DNA from: a virus
IMG/VR virus record: IMGVR_UViG_3300030117_004991
Coordinates: 1-47,700 of that record
Direction: 5' to 3' (one strand)
Length of the DNA: 47,700 nucleotides
Shown: one piece after another, positions 27,265 to 34,308 of the stretch
Numbering within the stretch: the first letter of the stretch is position 1
How the letters are laid out: each line of letters starts with the position of its first letter
Translations under genes and position numbers: made by a program
The notes under the pieces: model-generated
Database searches by the model: none
What the model saw: only the letters and a program-made list of their open reading frames with translations
Told to the model about the DNA's origin: nothing

Positions 27265-27468
27265 TTAAGCTTTCGCTTTTTTCTTTTCTTTTTCTTCTTC
27301 TCTTTTTAGAAGCAAATCGTTAATAGATGCAATAGCCCCCATTAAACGTTGTTCTGACTTTTTAAGCATATCAAGTTCGCCTACGTGCAAGTTAATCGAT
27401 TCTTGCACCTTTTTAAGCTCTTCTTGATACGTTTCTAGAGTTTCTTTTGCATATTTTTCAAAGTCCAT
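27265..27468 (-). CDS. Small coiled-coil protein
   Basis: 67 residues, a single long amphipathic helix with heptad-like spacing from residue 5 to 50 and a Lys/Glu-rich tail. It starts one base after the resolvase-like gene. Unknown function. Confidence 0.55.
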   Translation of the reverse strand: MDFEKYAKETLETYQEELKKVQESINLHVGELDMLKKSEQRLMGAIASINDLLLKREEEKEKKKAKA

Positions 27469-27469
27469 T

Positions 27470-27799
27470 CTATTTTTCCTTTTCTTTTGTACATTGTTTT
27501 ATCATAGCTATCAAGCTCAAATAATATTCTTGAGACATAATAGCTAAATCTTTTCCTCTGTCTTCTCCAACAAATTGAACGTGAATTTCATCGATGGGTT
27601 TTAGGTGCTCGGCAATTTTTTTTCTTTTCTTGCACTGAACATAAATACTATCTTCTATAACCATATCTACTTCTTGGTGTAAACCTCTACTTCTTCCGTC
27701 TGAGCCCCAAGTTCTTTCTGCTTTTAAATCATATTTTTCACAAGTCTCTACGCACTTTCTTTCGTAGTACGTTCCTCTTCTTTTATTTTTAGCCGGCAT
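27470..27799 (-). CDS. Hjc-like Holliday junction resolvase
   Basis: 109 residues, a PD-(D/E)XK nuclease of the archaeal Hjc type. It has a basic N-terminus GTYYERKCVE (E13), then RTWGSDGRSRG, HQEVDMVIED (D45) and YVQCKKRKK (Q55 with K57). It would cut four-way junctions formed during recombination-dependent replication and packaging. It sits downstream of the SSB/annealase/nuclease set. Confidence 0.75.
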   Translation of the reverse strand: MPAKNKRRGTYYERKCVETCEKYDLKAERTWGSDGRSRGLHQEVDMVIEDSIYVQCKKRKKIAEHLKPIDEIHVQFVGEDRGKDLAIMSQEYYLSLIAMIKQCTKEKEK

Positions 27800-27935
27800 A
27801 ATTATTATCCTTTAAGTTATCCACATAAATATCCACAAATTGTGTATAAGTAAGGTAGCTAGCCGTTGACGATTAACAACTAACTGAGAGATATATGAGA
27901 AAACTAGCTACCTAACTACACGTTACCTTAGGCAA
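27800..27935. other. Candidate replication origin with DnaA boxes
   Basis: The longest gap in the recombination cassette. It holds TTATCCACA (27817-27825, a perfect DnaA box), ATATCCACA (27829-27837, one mismatch) and TGTGTATAA (27841-27849, the reverse of TTATACACA, a perfect box), all within 33 bp. Next comes a 10-bp inverted repeat, AGGTAGCTAG (27853-27862) and CTAGCTACCT (27904-27913). Its loop includes a forward TTGACG. The lack of a phage initiator or polymerase and the presence of a DnaB-type helicase fit host DnaA-dependent initiation here. Confidence 0.55.
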
Positions 27936-28445
27936 TTAAAAAGGTAAATCATCATCTGCAATATCTTCAGTTACTTTTTGCTTTTGAGCACTTGTAACAT
28001 TTTTGACTCTTGCAGTTTTCATAAGGTTGCCTTCTCTACCAGTCCATTCTTCCATAACTACATCAACTTTATACTCGTATTGTTTTAACAATTCGAGAGT
28101 TACTGGTGGCAACATCATTTTTCCGTCTTTCTCTTCGACGACATCTAATAGTTTTACGAACGCAAAGTAACCTGAGTTACTTCCCATATCTGATTGAAGG
28201 TGTGGATATAAAGCTTGGTCAGGCTTTTTAAATCTAAACAAACCTTTATGCTTTACCTCTCTACCTTTAATCTCAAATACTGGTTCATAAATATCTGCCA
28301 AGAATTTACCTTGGACTTCTTTGTCTTTCTTTATGACCAAGTCTGTGACTTGAGCACTATAAGAACCTTCTTCCAAAGGTGTTGACTTTGCTTCTGAAGG
28401 GTCAAACCACGCGTCTGCTCCTCCTATCAATTCATCAATCGACAT
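27936..28445 (-). CDS. DUF669-type single-stranded DNA-binding protein
   Basis: 169 residues from ATG 28445, chosen for GAGGAGAAG 6 nt upstream. It begins IDELIGGADAWFDPSEA, followed by a beta-rich OB-like region. It ends with the acidic tail DIADDDLPF, the hallmark of SSB C-termini that recruit partner proteins. DUF669 proteins sit beside phage recombinases, as here next to the DUF1071 annealing protein. Its start overlaps that gene by 11 bp. Confidence 0.75.
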   Translation of the reverse strand: MSIDELIGGADAWFDPSEAKSTPLEEGSYSAQVTDLVIKKDKEVQGKFLADIYEPVFEIKGREVKHKGLFRFKKPDQALYPHLQSDMGSNSGYFAFVKLLDVVEEKDGKMMLPPVTLELLKQYEYKVDVVMEEWTGREGNLMKTARVKNVTSAQKQKVTEDIADDDLPF

Positions 28446-29043
28446 TTTTCTTCTCCTCTTTTTTAGTTTTCTCTGCATCCTTCATAAGCTTTTTAAAGTA
28501 CTCTTCGAAGTTGCTAGAATTTATTTTCTCTTGTTTGATTGCTTGAGCAAGTTGTTGTTTATACTTAGCACTTTTGTTTGCAACAAGACTCATCATTTGC
28601 TTGTATTGAGAATCATTAAGTGGTTTTGGTTTATCAACCTCAGGCAAATCTTCTCCTTGATAAATATAAAGACCAAGACCGAATAAAGCAAAACACTTTA
28701 CCAAACAACGTTTGATAGAGTTATTAATCTGAACGGCATTAGGTTCTTTGATAGATTTATTGAAATTATCCATTACTGCGTGAATCTCAGTTCTCGTGAT
28801 ACCTTCGATAGTCACGGAAACTTTTACAAAGCAACCTGCATCGGTGCTCATATATGGTTGAGAACCGAAACCTTCTCCATTTGAAAATTCGTGAACATCC
28901 CAAGTTGCATCAGGGTATTCTTTTAGAATGTATGCTAAAGCATCACTCCAGGAAAGGTAATCGTATCTTCCCTTCTTTTCTTTAAACTCATTAGCATTAA
29001 TAGCAAACAAGTTATCAAAAACACTTTTTTTCTTTTCAGGCAT
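28435..29043 (-). CDS. DUF1071 (Sak3-like) single-strand annealing protein
   Basis: 202 residues. The conserved region starts SVFDNLFAINANEFKEKKGR and has YLSWSDALAYILKEYPDATW. It continues with HAVMDNFNKSIKE and NSIKRCLVKCFALFGLGLYI before YQGEDLPE, the standard DUF1071 series. It would anneal complementary single strands made by the neighbouring nuclease. The C-terminal 60 residues are lysine-rich helix. Confidence 0.85.
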   Translation of the reverse strand: MPEKKKSVFDNLFAINANEFKEKKGRYDYLSWSDALAYILKEYPDATWDVHEFSNGEGFGSQPYMSTDAGCFVKVSVTIEGITRTEIHAVMDNFNKSIKEPNAVQINNSIKRCLVKCFALFGLGLYIYQGEDLPEVDKPKPLNDSQYKQMMSLVANKSAKYKQQLAQAIKQEKINSSNFEEYFKKLMKDAEKTKKEEKKNVD

Positions 29044-29056
29044 TGTTTTCTCCTAG

Positions 29057-29926
29057 TTAGTTAATGTGAGGACATAAGTGTCTAACTTCACAATAGTTTC
29101 TACATTTATTGCCTTCCCAAGTCTCTTTATCCGAGCACTTTTCAGGCAAAGTTTTTTCAGACAAGTGTTGTAACAATTTGTCTCTCTTACCAATAAAATA
29201 CGGAATTAAAATATCATTGTCAATAAAAGGAATATCAACAAAGTATATATTTCTAGATACTCCTCTATCTTTAGCACTATAAGTTCCGGCATCTCTTATG
29301 TTCATTTGAAGTTTCATATGCTCAACTTCGTGACCTTGTTGTTCTAATAAATATCGATACATATTTACTTGAAATCCCCAGTCACCAAAATCTTTAAGGT
29401 TCTCATCCTCATAAAATTCTTTTACTTTTTTAATAGTTCCGGCTTTTCCCCACTTACCTGAACGTTTGTATTTGCTTCCCAGAGGGTCTGGAACTAATCG
29501 GTGAGCAAGTCCGAGCACCTTCGATGCTTTAAAGCTTCCAGTGTTTTTGTAATCAATTAAAGTTTTTGTTTCTACGTCGTAGAAATCTAGAATACCGGTG
29601 ATATTAAATCCCTCTAGCTTTTGTTCTTGTAAATATTTGTCTTCAGGTAAATCATTGTGCTCAAGTTTGAGATGGTGTATTGTTCCCATAATTGCAAATG
29701 CTCGTTCTTGAGGGTTGATAAAATAATCTTCGGTTCTTTTAAGATAGCTTTCACAAGTTCCTGATAAAAGCTCTGTAGTGCTCGGTGGTCTGTCGTTAGG
29801 TCTTTGTTCTGCCATAGCTTTCAAAGTAGCTACTGACATACATCTTTCTGACATTCTGCAGTGCTCGAAACAATCCTTGAATGATGTTGTTTCTTCATCA
29901 GGACAAATAAAACCTATGATTGACAT
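29057..29926 (-). CDS. Cas4/RecB-like PD-(D/E)XK exonuclease with Fe-S cysteines
   Basis: 289 residues. The nuclease core shows GTIHHLKLEH (H84-85), GILDFYD (D114) and TLIDYKNTG (D125, K127). An N-terminal Cys in GTCESYLKR (C58) and a C-terminal set C264, C275, C279, C285 fit the iron-sulphur cluster of Cas4/AddB-type nucleases. It would resect ends for the DUF1071 annealing protein downstream. Its leader contains a terminator hairpin (29944-29991), so its expression may be attenuated. Confidence 0.8.
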   Translation of the reverse strand: MSIIGFICPDEETTSFKDCFEHCRMSERCMSVATLKAMAEQRPNDRPPSTTELLSGTCESYLKRTEDYFINPQERAFAIMGTIHHLKLEHNDLPEDKYLQEQKLEGFNITGILDFYDVETKTLIDYKNTGSFKASKVLGLAHRLVPDPLGSKYKRSGKWGKAGTIKKVKEFYEDENLKDFGDWGFQVNMYRYLLEQQGHEVEHMKLQMNIRDAGTYSAKDRGVSRNIYFVDIPFIDNDILIPYFIGKRDKLLQHLSEKTLPEKCSDKETWEGNKCRNYCEVRHLCPHIN

Positions 29927-29943
29927 AATTAGAATATAAGCAT

Positions 29944-29991
29944 AAAAAAAAAGAGAGGCAAGTGCTTACTATATAAGTTACTCACCTCTCT
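29944..29991 (-). terminator. Intrinsic terminator-like hairpin before the nuclease gene
   Basis: Read on the minus strand, AGAGAGG (29991-29985) pairs with CCTCTCT (29958-29952). It is followed at once by nine T residues (29952-29944). It lies between a minus-strand promoter (30036-30065) and the nuclease start at 29926. It would end either a short leader RNA of about 80-90 nt or act as an attenuator. Confidence 0.7.
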
Positions 29992-30030
29992 ATCCCAACA
30001 CCACGAAAGGAACTTATCGAATGATAAGAT

Positions 30031-30057
30031 GCTAGAATCTAGCAAGCTAGTACTAGC
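30031..30057. promoter_or_regulatory. Two adjacent GCTAG/CTAGC palindromes overlapping promoter P4
   Basis: GCTAGAATCTAGC (30031-30043, perfect arms around one base) and GCTAGTACTAGC (30046-30057, a perfect 12-bp palindrome). They overlap the -10 and spacer of P4. Further copies lie at 30081-30092 (CTAGCTAGCTAG), at 38716-38747 and at the origin candidate. The geometry is that of paired repressor operators. Confidence 0.6.
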
Positions 30058-30065
30058 AATGTCAA
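30036..30065 (-). promoter_or_regulatory. Minus-strand promoter P4 with A-tract
   Basis: TTGACA (30065-30060) is followed by an 18-bp spacer and TAGATT (30041-30036), or 17 bp and CTAGAT. An A/T tract lies upstream. Palindromic operator-like sites cover the spacer and -10. The only downstream items are the hairpin at 29944-29991 and then the nuclease gene. Confidence 0.5.
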
Positions 30066-30094
30066 GTAATATTTTTTTAACTAGCTAGCTAGAA

Positions 30095-30123
30095 AAGCTA
30101 AAGCTAGAAATAATGTTTGTCAA
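30095..30123 (-). promoter_or_regulatory. Minus-strand promoter P3
   Basis: TTGACA (30123-30118), 17-bp spacer, TAGCTT (30100-30095). A nine-base A tract lies directly upstream on the minus strand. It sits just after the terminator at 30142-30179. CTAGCTAGCTAG lies just downstream of the -10. The -10 is weak; the -35 and A-tract match the other promoters. Confidence 0.45.
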
Positions 30124-30132
30124 GTTTTTTTT

Positions 30133-30179
30133 TAAAAGAAAGGGGGAAGATAGAGATTTTGCGTTACGAGACTTCCCCC
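30133..30179 (-). terminator. Intrinsic terminator after gene 30213-30413
   Basis: On the minus strand GGGGGAAG (30179-30172) pairs with CTTCCCCC (30149-30142), 8 bp GC-rich, followed by TTTCTTTT. It lies about 35 nt after the stop codon at 30213. A second hairpin (GATGCAC/GTGCATC, about 30183-30212) sits right after the stop. Confidence 0.7.
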
Positions 30180-30212
30180 AGTGATGCACAAGATAACCGA
30201 TTATAAGTGCAT

Positions 30213-30413
30213 CTAATCTTCAAAGACGTAGTCTTTTTCGAAATCAACATTTCTGTTTCTTTCTGTGCTCACCTTGAGCACTGCGTCTTTTAAGTTTTTA
30301 GCAAAGAATGAGCAAGTAACGTAACCTTTTACTGCGTGCTCATCTTTAAGCATAAATGTAAATTGCTTTAGTTTGCCACAACTTATTTTTTTAGTAGTTT
30401 TCATATCGAGCAT
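30213..30413 (-). CDS. Hypothetical early protein
   Basis: 66 residues, with GAGGAG 6 nt before ATG 30413. Mixed alpha/beta, strongly charged C-terminus ending YVFED. It is last in its transcription unit, before a double hairpin terminator. No family recognised. Confidence 0.5.
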   Translation of the reverse strand: MLDMKTTKKISCGKLKQFTFMLKDEHAVKGYVTCSFFAKNLKDAVLKVSTERNRNVDFEKDYVFED

Positions 30414-30478
30414 ATGTAACTCCTCATATTGTTGAATATAGCAATATTTACTAACTTAATAATAAACTGAGCACAATT

Positions 30479-30625
30479 TCAACTTGTTTCTTTTTTGAGC
30501 TTTTCTAGCTCATTTGTGAGTCTTTTTAACTCTTCTTCTTCGTGTGCCAAAGCAAGAGTAAGTTTTTCTACTACAACATTTAAAGATTTAAGTGCTTTGA
30601 ATAGTTCTTCTATTGGTTCTTTCAC
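30479..30625 (-). CDS. Small coiled-coil protein (GTG start)
   Basis: 48 residues. Starts at GTG 30625, whose bases overlap the upstream stop (GTGA), a coupling pattern common in this operon. The whole protein is a Leu/Glu/Lys helix with heptad spacing (ELFKALKSLNVVVEKL ... LKRLTNELEKLKK). Unknown role; probably an oligomeric early protein. Confidence 0.5.
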   Translation of the reverse strand: MKEPIEELFKALKSLNVVVEKLTLALAHEEEELKRLTNELEKLKKETS

Positions 30626-30897
30626 AATACCTCGCTTTCTATAATTTTATCTCTGTTTACCCACCTATCATTGTGCTCATCAAATTCCAGGTCGTTGGTC
30701 ATTGAATCGTTTGCGTGGTCTAAATTTTTCTCTCTTTGCCCTTCATACTCTGCCTCTTCTTGAGAAATATTTCTTTTTTGTCTAATAGAAGAGATGTTAT
30801 TAAAGAACATAAACTCATACCCAAGCTCATCTAGCTTCTTGAGCAACTTTTTTATAAGCTTGTGAGTCTTAAGTGCTCGTGTACTATTATCTATCAT
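30622..30897 (-). CDS. Hypothetical early protein
   Basis: 91 residues. A helical basic N-terminus (KTHKLIKKLLKKLDELGYEF) and a very acidic C-terminal half. It overlaps both neighbours. No recognised family. Confidence 0.5.
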   Translation of the reverse strand: MIDNSTRALKTHKLIKKLLKKLDELGYEFMFFNNISSIRQKRNISQEEAEYEGQREKNLDHANDSMTNDLEFDEHNDRWVNRDKIIESEVL

Positions 30898-31105
30898 AAT
30901 TTAGCTCCTTTATCTTTTCGTTTGCTTTTAGTATTGCACGTCTTAGTTCATCATACATACTTTCTTCGTCGATGTGTACTTCTCCATAACAATCAACGTG
31001 CCAATAAAATTTTGGTAGTAAAGGTTTCATTCTGTTAATGTGAGCACTAAAAAGTTGCTCACGTTCTTGAATGACTGAGTCGTTGACTCTTTTAGATTCT
31101 TTCAT
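30887..31105 (-). CDS. Hypothetical early protein
   Basis: 72 residues, helical ends with a central FYWHVDCYGEVHIDEESM segment. It overlaps the next gene by 11 bp. Unknown. Confidence 0.5.
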   Translation of the reverse strand: MKESKRVNDSVIQEREQLFSAHINRMKPLLPKFYWHVDCYGEVHIDEESMYDELRRAILKANEKIKELNYDR

Positions 31106-31108
31106 AAT

Positions 31109-31252
31109 TTATTTCCTCTCGTGTTCATATTCACTGACTACTCTATTGTGCTCATCAACGAGACATTCATAGTCTTGTTTTTGTTTTATTAGGTCTTTGT
31201 GTTGTACTGCATTGTAAGCAATACTAATGATTAACAAAATCTCTAGCATCAT
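31109..31252 (-). CDS. Small membrane-anchored protein
   Basis: 47 residues from the double ATG at 31252/31249 (a longer frame to 31366 would lie inside the upstream gene). A hydrophobic N-terminal helix (LEILLIISIAYNAV) is followed by a charged helix. Upstream GGAGGA touches the first ATG. Possibly a membrane-tethered accessory or spanin-like peptide; unknown. Confidence 0.45.
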   Translation of the reverse strand: MMLEILLIISIAYNAVQHKDLIKQKQDYECLVDEHNRVVSEYEHERK

Positions 31253-31458
31253 TCCTCCATTACGTAAATTTCTATATCGTCTGTAAGCTCCATATGCTCG
31301 GCATCTAGCTTTTGGTCGTCTATGATATGATAATACTCTGTAGCTCCAGTTGGTTCGTGATGCCAAACAAAAGTAACTTTCTTATCTCCGTGTCTCTCTT
31401 CAAGCTTTTTTAGTTCTTTGATTAGCTTTTTTATTTTCATAAATATCTCCTTTTTCAT
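31249..31458 (-). CDS. Hypothetical early protein
   Basis: 69 residues from ATG 31458 (ATGA overlap with the previous stop), or 63 residues from ATG 31440, which has a better AAGGAG 7 nt upstream. Lysine-rich helix, then beta strands VTFVWHHEPTGATEYYHIID, and an acidic end. This resembles small phage host-takeover proteins in style only. Confidence 0.5.
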   Translation of the reverse strand: MKKEIFMKIKKLIKELKKLEERHGDKKVTFVWHHEPTGATEYYHIIDDQKLDAEHMELTDDIEIYVMEE

Positions 31459-31667
31459 AGTATATCCTTTAGTAGTATTTCTCTTTCAATGTCTCTAAGT
31501 AAATCTTTCAAGATGTCAATATCTTTAGTTGTATTTACTTGATAATACATTCTTCTGACTAGTCTTCTTGCTAAGATAATAGACTTAAGCACCGACTCGC
31601 GATTTAGTTTTAACGTTTCGAGTTGGTGCTCAAGTGCTTTTATCTGCAAGCTATGCTTGACCGACAT
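31455..31667 (-). CDS. Hypothetical helical early protein
   Basis: 70 residues, almost all helix with many Arg and Leu. It overlaps the preceding 299-residue gene by 17 bp. Unknown. Confidence 0.5.
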   Translation of the reverse strand: MSVKHSLQIKALEHQLETLKLNRESVLKSIILARRLVRRMYYQVNTTKDIDILKDLLRDIEREILLKDIL

Positions 31668-32550
31668 TTTCGTCTTTCGCCATAACTCTTGGCAACATAG
31701 ATACTGCTTTCTTCAAGAGCTTTAGCTCTTCGTCCATAGCATCTATAATATCCCAAGGTTCGCAAAGTTGTCTCATCTTAGAAGGTGTTACTTCTATACC
31801 TTGTTTTTCAAGCTCTTTTAAGTGCTTACCTTTATAGTTACATATAACTGAGTTTATAAAGTTAAGTATAGTTTTAACTTCGTCTGAGTGACTATTTCTA
31901 AAACTTTCACTTAAGAAGTCTAAGTCCTCTTCTACTGCTTTATTAAAGTAGAATGGTTTAGTCTCATTAGAATCTGCATTAACAACGCATTTGACGACGT
32001 TTTCGTAGTCCATACCCTTGTCTTTCATTGCCTTTAGAACACCATTAATATCTGATTTGTATTCATTAAATGCATCTTCTTCTGACATTCCTGTAGACAT
32101 AGACATATGGTAAACTGACATTCTCCACTCGTAGAGTGAGAACTCTATTGACCTTTTGTGCTCAACGACATAGCCTTCGTGAATAAGTCTAGCTAAGTCT
32201 CTGAAGTACATATCACCAAGTTCCCAAGAACCATAAGTGGCATCACTCTTTACTGCCGTAAAGATTCGAGAATCGTTCTCGTGATTGAGCACTTTTAGTG
32301 CTTTTGGACTTTGCCAAAACTTTAGCACTCTAAACTCTGCGTTAGAACCATAAATATCGTGAGGTCTTACAAGCTTGTAAGATACATAAGGCTCTTCAGT
32401 CTTACGTTCTTTGTTGCAAGTGTTGATATTTAATTTGCTAAAGTCCATAGTGGATATAGCTTGTGAATATTGTTTGAACTCTTCACCAGTCATATTTGAA
32501 ACTGGATTCATAGTTACTTTTGAAACGTGTGCATCATTTGGTATACTCAT
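31651..32550 (-). CDS. Hypothetical 299-residue early protein
   Basis: AAGGAG lies 7 nt before ATG 32550. A promoter with a shared operator-like box lies directly upstream (32568-32623), so it heads a transcription unit. Helical, charged, with several Met/Tyr/Trp residues (LYEWRMSVYHMSM); no motif of a known enzyme was seen. The strong individual promoter suggests an early abundant protein. Confidence 0.55.
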   Translation of the reverse strand: MSIPNDAHVSKVTMNPVSNMTGEEFKQYSQAISTMDFSKLNINTCNKERKTEEPYVSYKLVRPHDIYGSNAEFRVLKFWQSPKALKVLNHENDSRIFTAVKSDATYGSWELGDMYFRDLARLIHEGYVVEHKRSIEFSLYEWRMSVYHMSMSTGMSEEDAFNEYKSDINGVLKAMKDKGMDYENVVKCVVNADSNETKPFYFNKAVEEDLDFLSESFRNSHSDEVKTILNFINSVICNYKGKHLKELEKQGIEVTPSKMRQLCEPWDIIDAMDEELKLLKKAVSMLPRVMAKDENVGQA

Positions 32551-32551
32551 T

Positions 32552-32842
32552 TTATCTCCTTGTGGTTAGTTGAAAGTATCGCAAAATCTCCCATAACTTA
32601 CGGCTTTTAAAAATTTTTGTCAAGGTTTTTTTTGTTAGTGTCGATAACACTGCTAAATTAAACATTGGCAAAAACATTAATGAGAGTCCGGCTAAAAGTT
32701 CAGTGACCCATACGTAAGCATTTTGTGTTAATATATCGTATTTAATGTGCTCAAATACTAAAACGTTAAACATTGATATAGAGAGTGACACAAAAAATGT
32801 CACCCTCCATATAAGTTGATTTACTCTGTTAGCAAACTTCAT
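32552..32842 (-). CDS. Two-TM membrane protein
   Basis: 96 residues with two long hydrophobic segments (about 12-32 and 42-68) and a basic C-terminus. Its ATG overlaps the upstream stop (TAATG). The last third of its DNA doubles as promoter P2. It could be an early membrane-modifying or superinfection-type protein; unknown. Confidence 0.5.
   Translation of the reverse strand: MKFANRVNQLIWRVTFFVSLSISMFNVLVFEHIKYDILTQNAYVWVTELLAGLSLMFLPMFNLAVLSTLTKKTLTKIFKSRKLWEILRYFQLTTRR
32568..32588 (-). promoter_or_regulatory. Operator-like box downstream of promoter P2
   Basis: The minus-strand pair GATTTTGCGAT and TTTCAACT lies just after the -10 of P2, at about the transcription start. Promoter P1 has the same pair at 34670-34688, spaced two bases closer. 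It may be a repressor site in DNA or a leader element in RNA. Confidence 0.55.
32595..32623 (-). promoter_or_regulatory. Minus-strand promoter P2
   Basis: TTGACA (32623-32618), 17-bp spacer, TAAGTT (32600-32595), with an A-tract upstream. The -10 and flanks (CCGTAAGTTATG) are identical to P1 at 34697-34725. It lies inside the 3' end of the membrane-protein gene and serves the 299-residue gene. Confidence 0.65.
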
Positions 32843-33135
32843 TAGTTCACCTCCAGGTTTTTAGCTCCGTTTAGCACTTGCTTTAAAAAGAGCATATCTT
32901 TCTTTGCACTCTTCAAAGTAAGTTGAGCACCGGCACAAAATCCAATGTAATACATCGCCATAGCCTCAGAAGGTATCTCACTTATGTCTTTGATACCTAG
33001 GTCTTCACCTTGAGCATATCTTTTAAATGCACCTTTTACTGCTTTTGGTACATCTCCGGTCTCTACTGCATCTATTGCCAAGTCTAAATACTTCTTGACT
33101 CTAGGTGTAATATCTTTCTCTACGTTACTTTTCAT
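32842..33135 (-). CDS. Hypothetical helical early protein
   Basis: 97 residues from ATG 33135 (AAAGGA 8 nt upstream); the frame extends to TTG 33156. Helical, with VKKYLDLAIDAVETGDVPKA and FCAGAQLTLKSAKKD. Unknown. Confidence 0.5.
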   Translation of the reverse strand: MKSNVEKDITPRVKKYLDLAIDAVETGDVPKAVKGAFKRYAQGEDLGIKDISEIPSEAMAMYYIGFCAGAQLTLKSAKKDMLFLKQVLNGAKNLEVN

Positions 33136-33244
33136 TGTTATTTTCCTTTCTATCAAACTCTTTTAATAATTCCCAAATTTTATCAATTTGTTTTTTAGTA
33201 TACCACTCTGATAAGACTTTATATATTTTATCGTAATTACTCAT
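33125..33244 (-). CDS. Small early protein
   Basis: 39 residues (MSNYDKIYKVLSEWYTKKQI ...), one amphipathic helix pair. It overlaps its upstream neighbour by 8 bp and its downstream neighbour by 11 bp, which supports it as a coupled gene. Unknown. Confidence 0.45.
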   Translation of the reverse strand: MSNYDKIYKVLSEWYTKKQIDKIWELLKEFDRKENNNEK

Positions 33245-33452
33245 TCTTCTTACCTTTTCCCTTCGTCTCTTTGAGCACTGGATGTAGGTATGGTGTCAAA
33301 TCTCTTGCACTATTTGCTATATCCTCGAGCACTCTGTTCAGGTCTAGCTCACTCGTATCGACTTGGTACTCTTTTCCGTCGACAAAGACATAGAGTGCAC
33401 CTAGCTCTGCGTTATTAATAAAGTAATCTTGATTTATTTCTTTTTTACTCAT
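33237..33452 (-). CDS. Hypothetical early protein
   Basis: 71 residues; a beta hairpin (LGALYVFVDGKEYQVDTSEL) followed by a helix and a lysine-rich tail. It overlaps the next gene by 4 bp (ATGA). Unknown. Confidence 0.5.
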   Translation of the reverse strand: MSKKEINQDYFINNAELGALYVFVDGKEYQVDTSELDLNRVLEDIANSARDLTPYLHPVLKETKGKGKKNE

Positions 33453-33751
33453 CTTTTCACCTCGTCTGTAAGTTCGTTTAAGTTGTGTGTAGTAGTGTCG
33501 ATACTAGCTAAAGGAAATAAATCCGATATACCAGTTCCATTATCTACTGCAACGTGTGCCAATGTCATTTTCATACCTGGTGGTAGTGGCACTGGTTTTT
33601 TAGGCTCAAGTACATATAAATATGTACCCTCGGAAAACCCTCGACCCTCAAAGCACTTTAGGCTTTGAGCACCTTGTTTGTTTACTTGTCTGTACTTTGT
33701 TACTTTCATAGCACCAAAGTCTAGTTTGTCTCCGTATATGTTCTCAAACAT
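33449..33751 (-). CDS. Hypothetical early protein
   Basis: 100 residues, beta-rich with a proline-rich segment (LEPKKPVPLPPGMK). AGGAGGA lies upstream of its ATG. Unknown. Confidence 0.5.
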   Translation of the reverse strand: MFENIYGDKLDFGAMKVTKYRQVNKQGAQSLKCFEGRGFSEGTYLYVLEPKKPVPLPPGMKMTLAHVAVDNGTGISDLFPLASIDTTTHNLNELTDEVKR

Positions 33752-33764
33752 ATTAGTCCTCCTC

Positions 33765-33980
33765 TTATCTTTCTATGGTTATTGTTATTCTCTTTATCTT
33801 GAAAGAAGGTTCATACTTCAGTTCTCCATTCTCCCACTCTAAATCAAACACTTCTGCAATGCCAATATCATTGACTGCTTGTTCTTTGATTATATCAAGT
33901 ATGTTTTCAAATCTAGGTTTGATTGTATCAATAGTAGTCGAAGTATTGCCATTTTTTTTCCAGTTTAATTCAAATTTCAT
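33765..33980 (-). CDS. Hypothetical early protein
   Basis: 71 residues, GGAGGAAAA before the ATG. Beta strands flank a central helix. It overlaps the upstream gene by 11 bp. Unknown. Confidence 0.5.
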   Translation of the reverse strand: MKFELNWKKNGNTSTTIDTIKPRFENILDIIKEQAVNDIGIAEVFDLEWENGELKYEPSFKIKRITITIER

Positions 33981-34308
33981 TTTTCCTCCACATTGCTAAT
34001 CTTGTTGGTGTTTCCCTCTTCGCGACTCTATCATCCACTAAACTTTTTACCAAACCTTTAGCACTTTTATAAGCCCAAGTGCTCATTCTCTCTACCATTG
34101 AGGGTTTAACCTCAACATCACTATCGGCAAGATTGAAGTTCTCGTGGTATTGTTCTAGTAAATCATCAATGTAGTCACATAAGAAAGCATATTCTATTGT
34201 ACCTTCATCTGTTGGTAATGTTTTAATAGCTCTTATCTCTTCAAATAAGTGTGGAACTATTACGTTTCTATATCTATCGAGCAATAGCTTTGCTTGTTTC
34301 TCGTTCAT
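33970..34308 (-). CDS. Hypothetical helical early protein
   Basis: 112 residues, helical, ending in TPTRLAMWRKNEI. The PTRLAM segment also occurs in the neighbouring zinc-ribbon protein, encoded by a 15-bp DNA repeat (33995-34009 and 34396-34410). Its ATG overlaps the upstream stop. Unknown. Confidence 0.5.
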   Translation of the reverse strand: MNEKQAKLLLDRYRNVIVPHLFEEIRAIKTLPTDEGTIEYAFLCDYIDDLLEQYHENFNLADSDVEVKPSMVERMSTWAYKSAKGLVKSLVDDRVAKRETPTRLAMWRKNEI

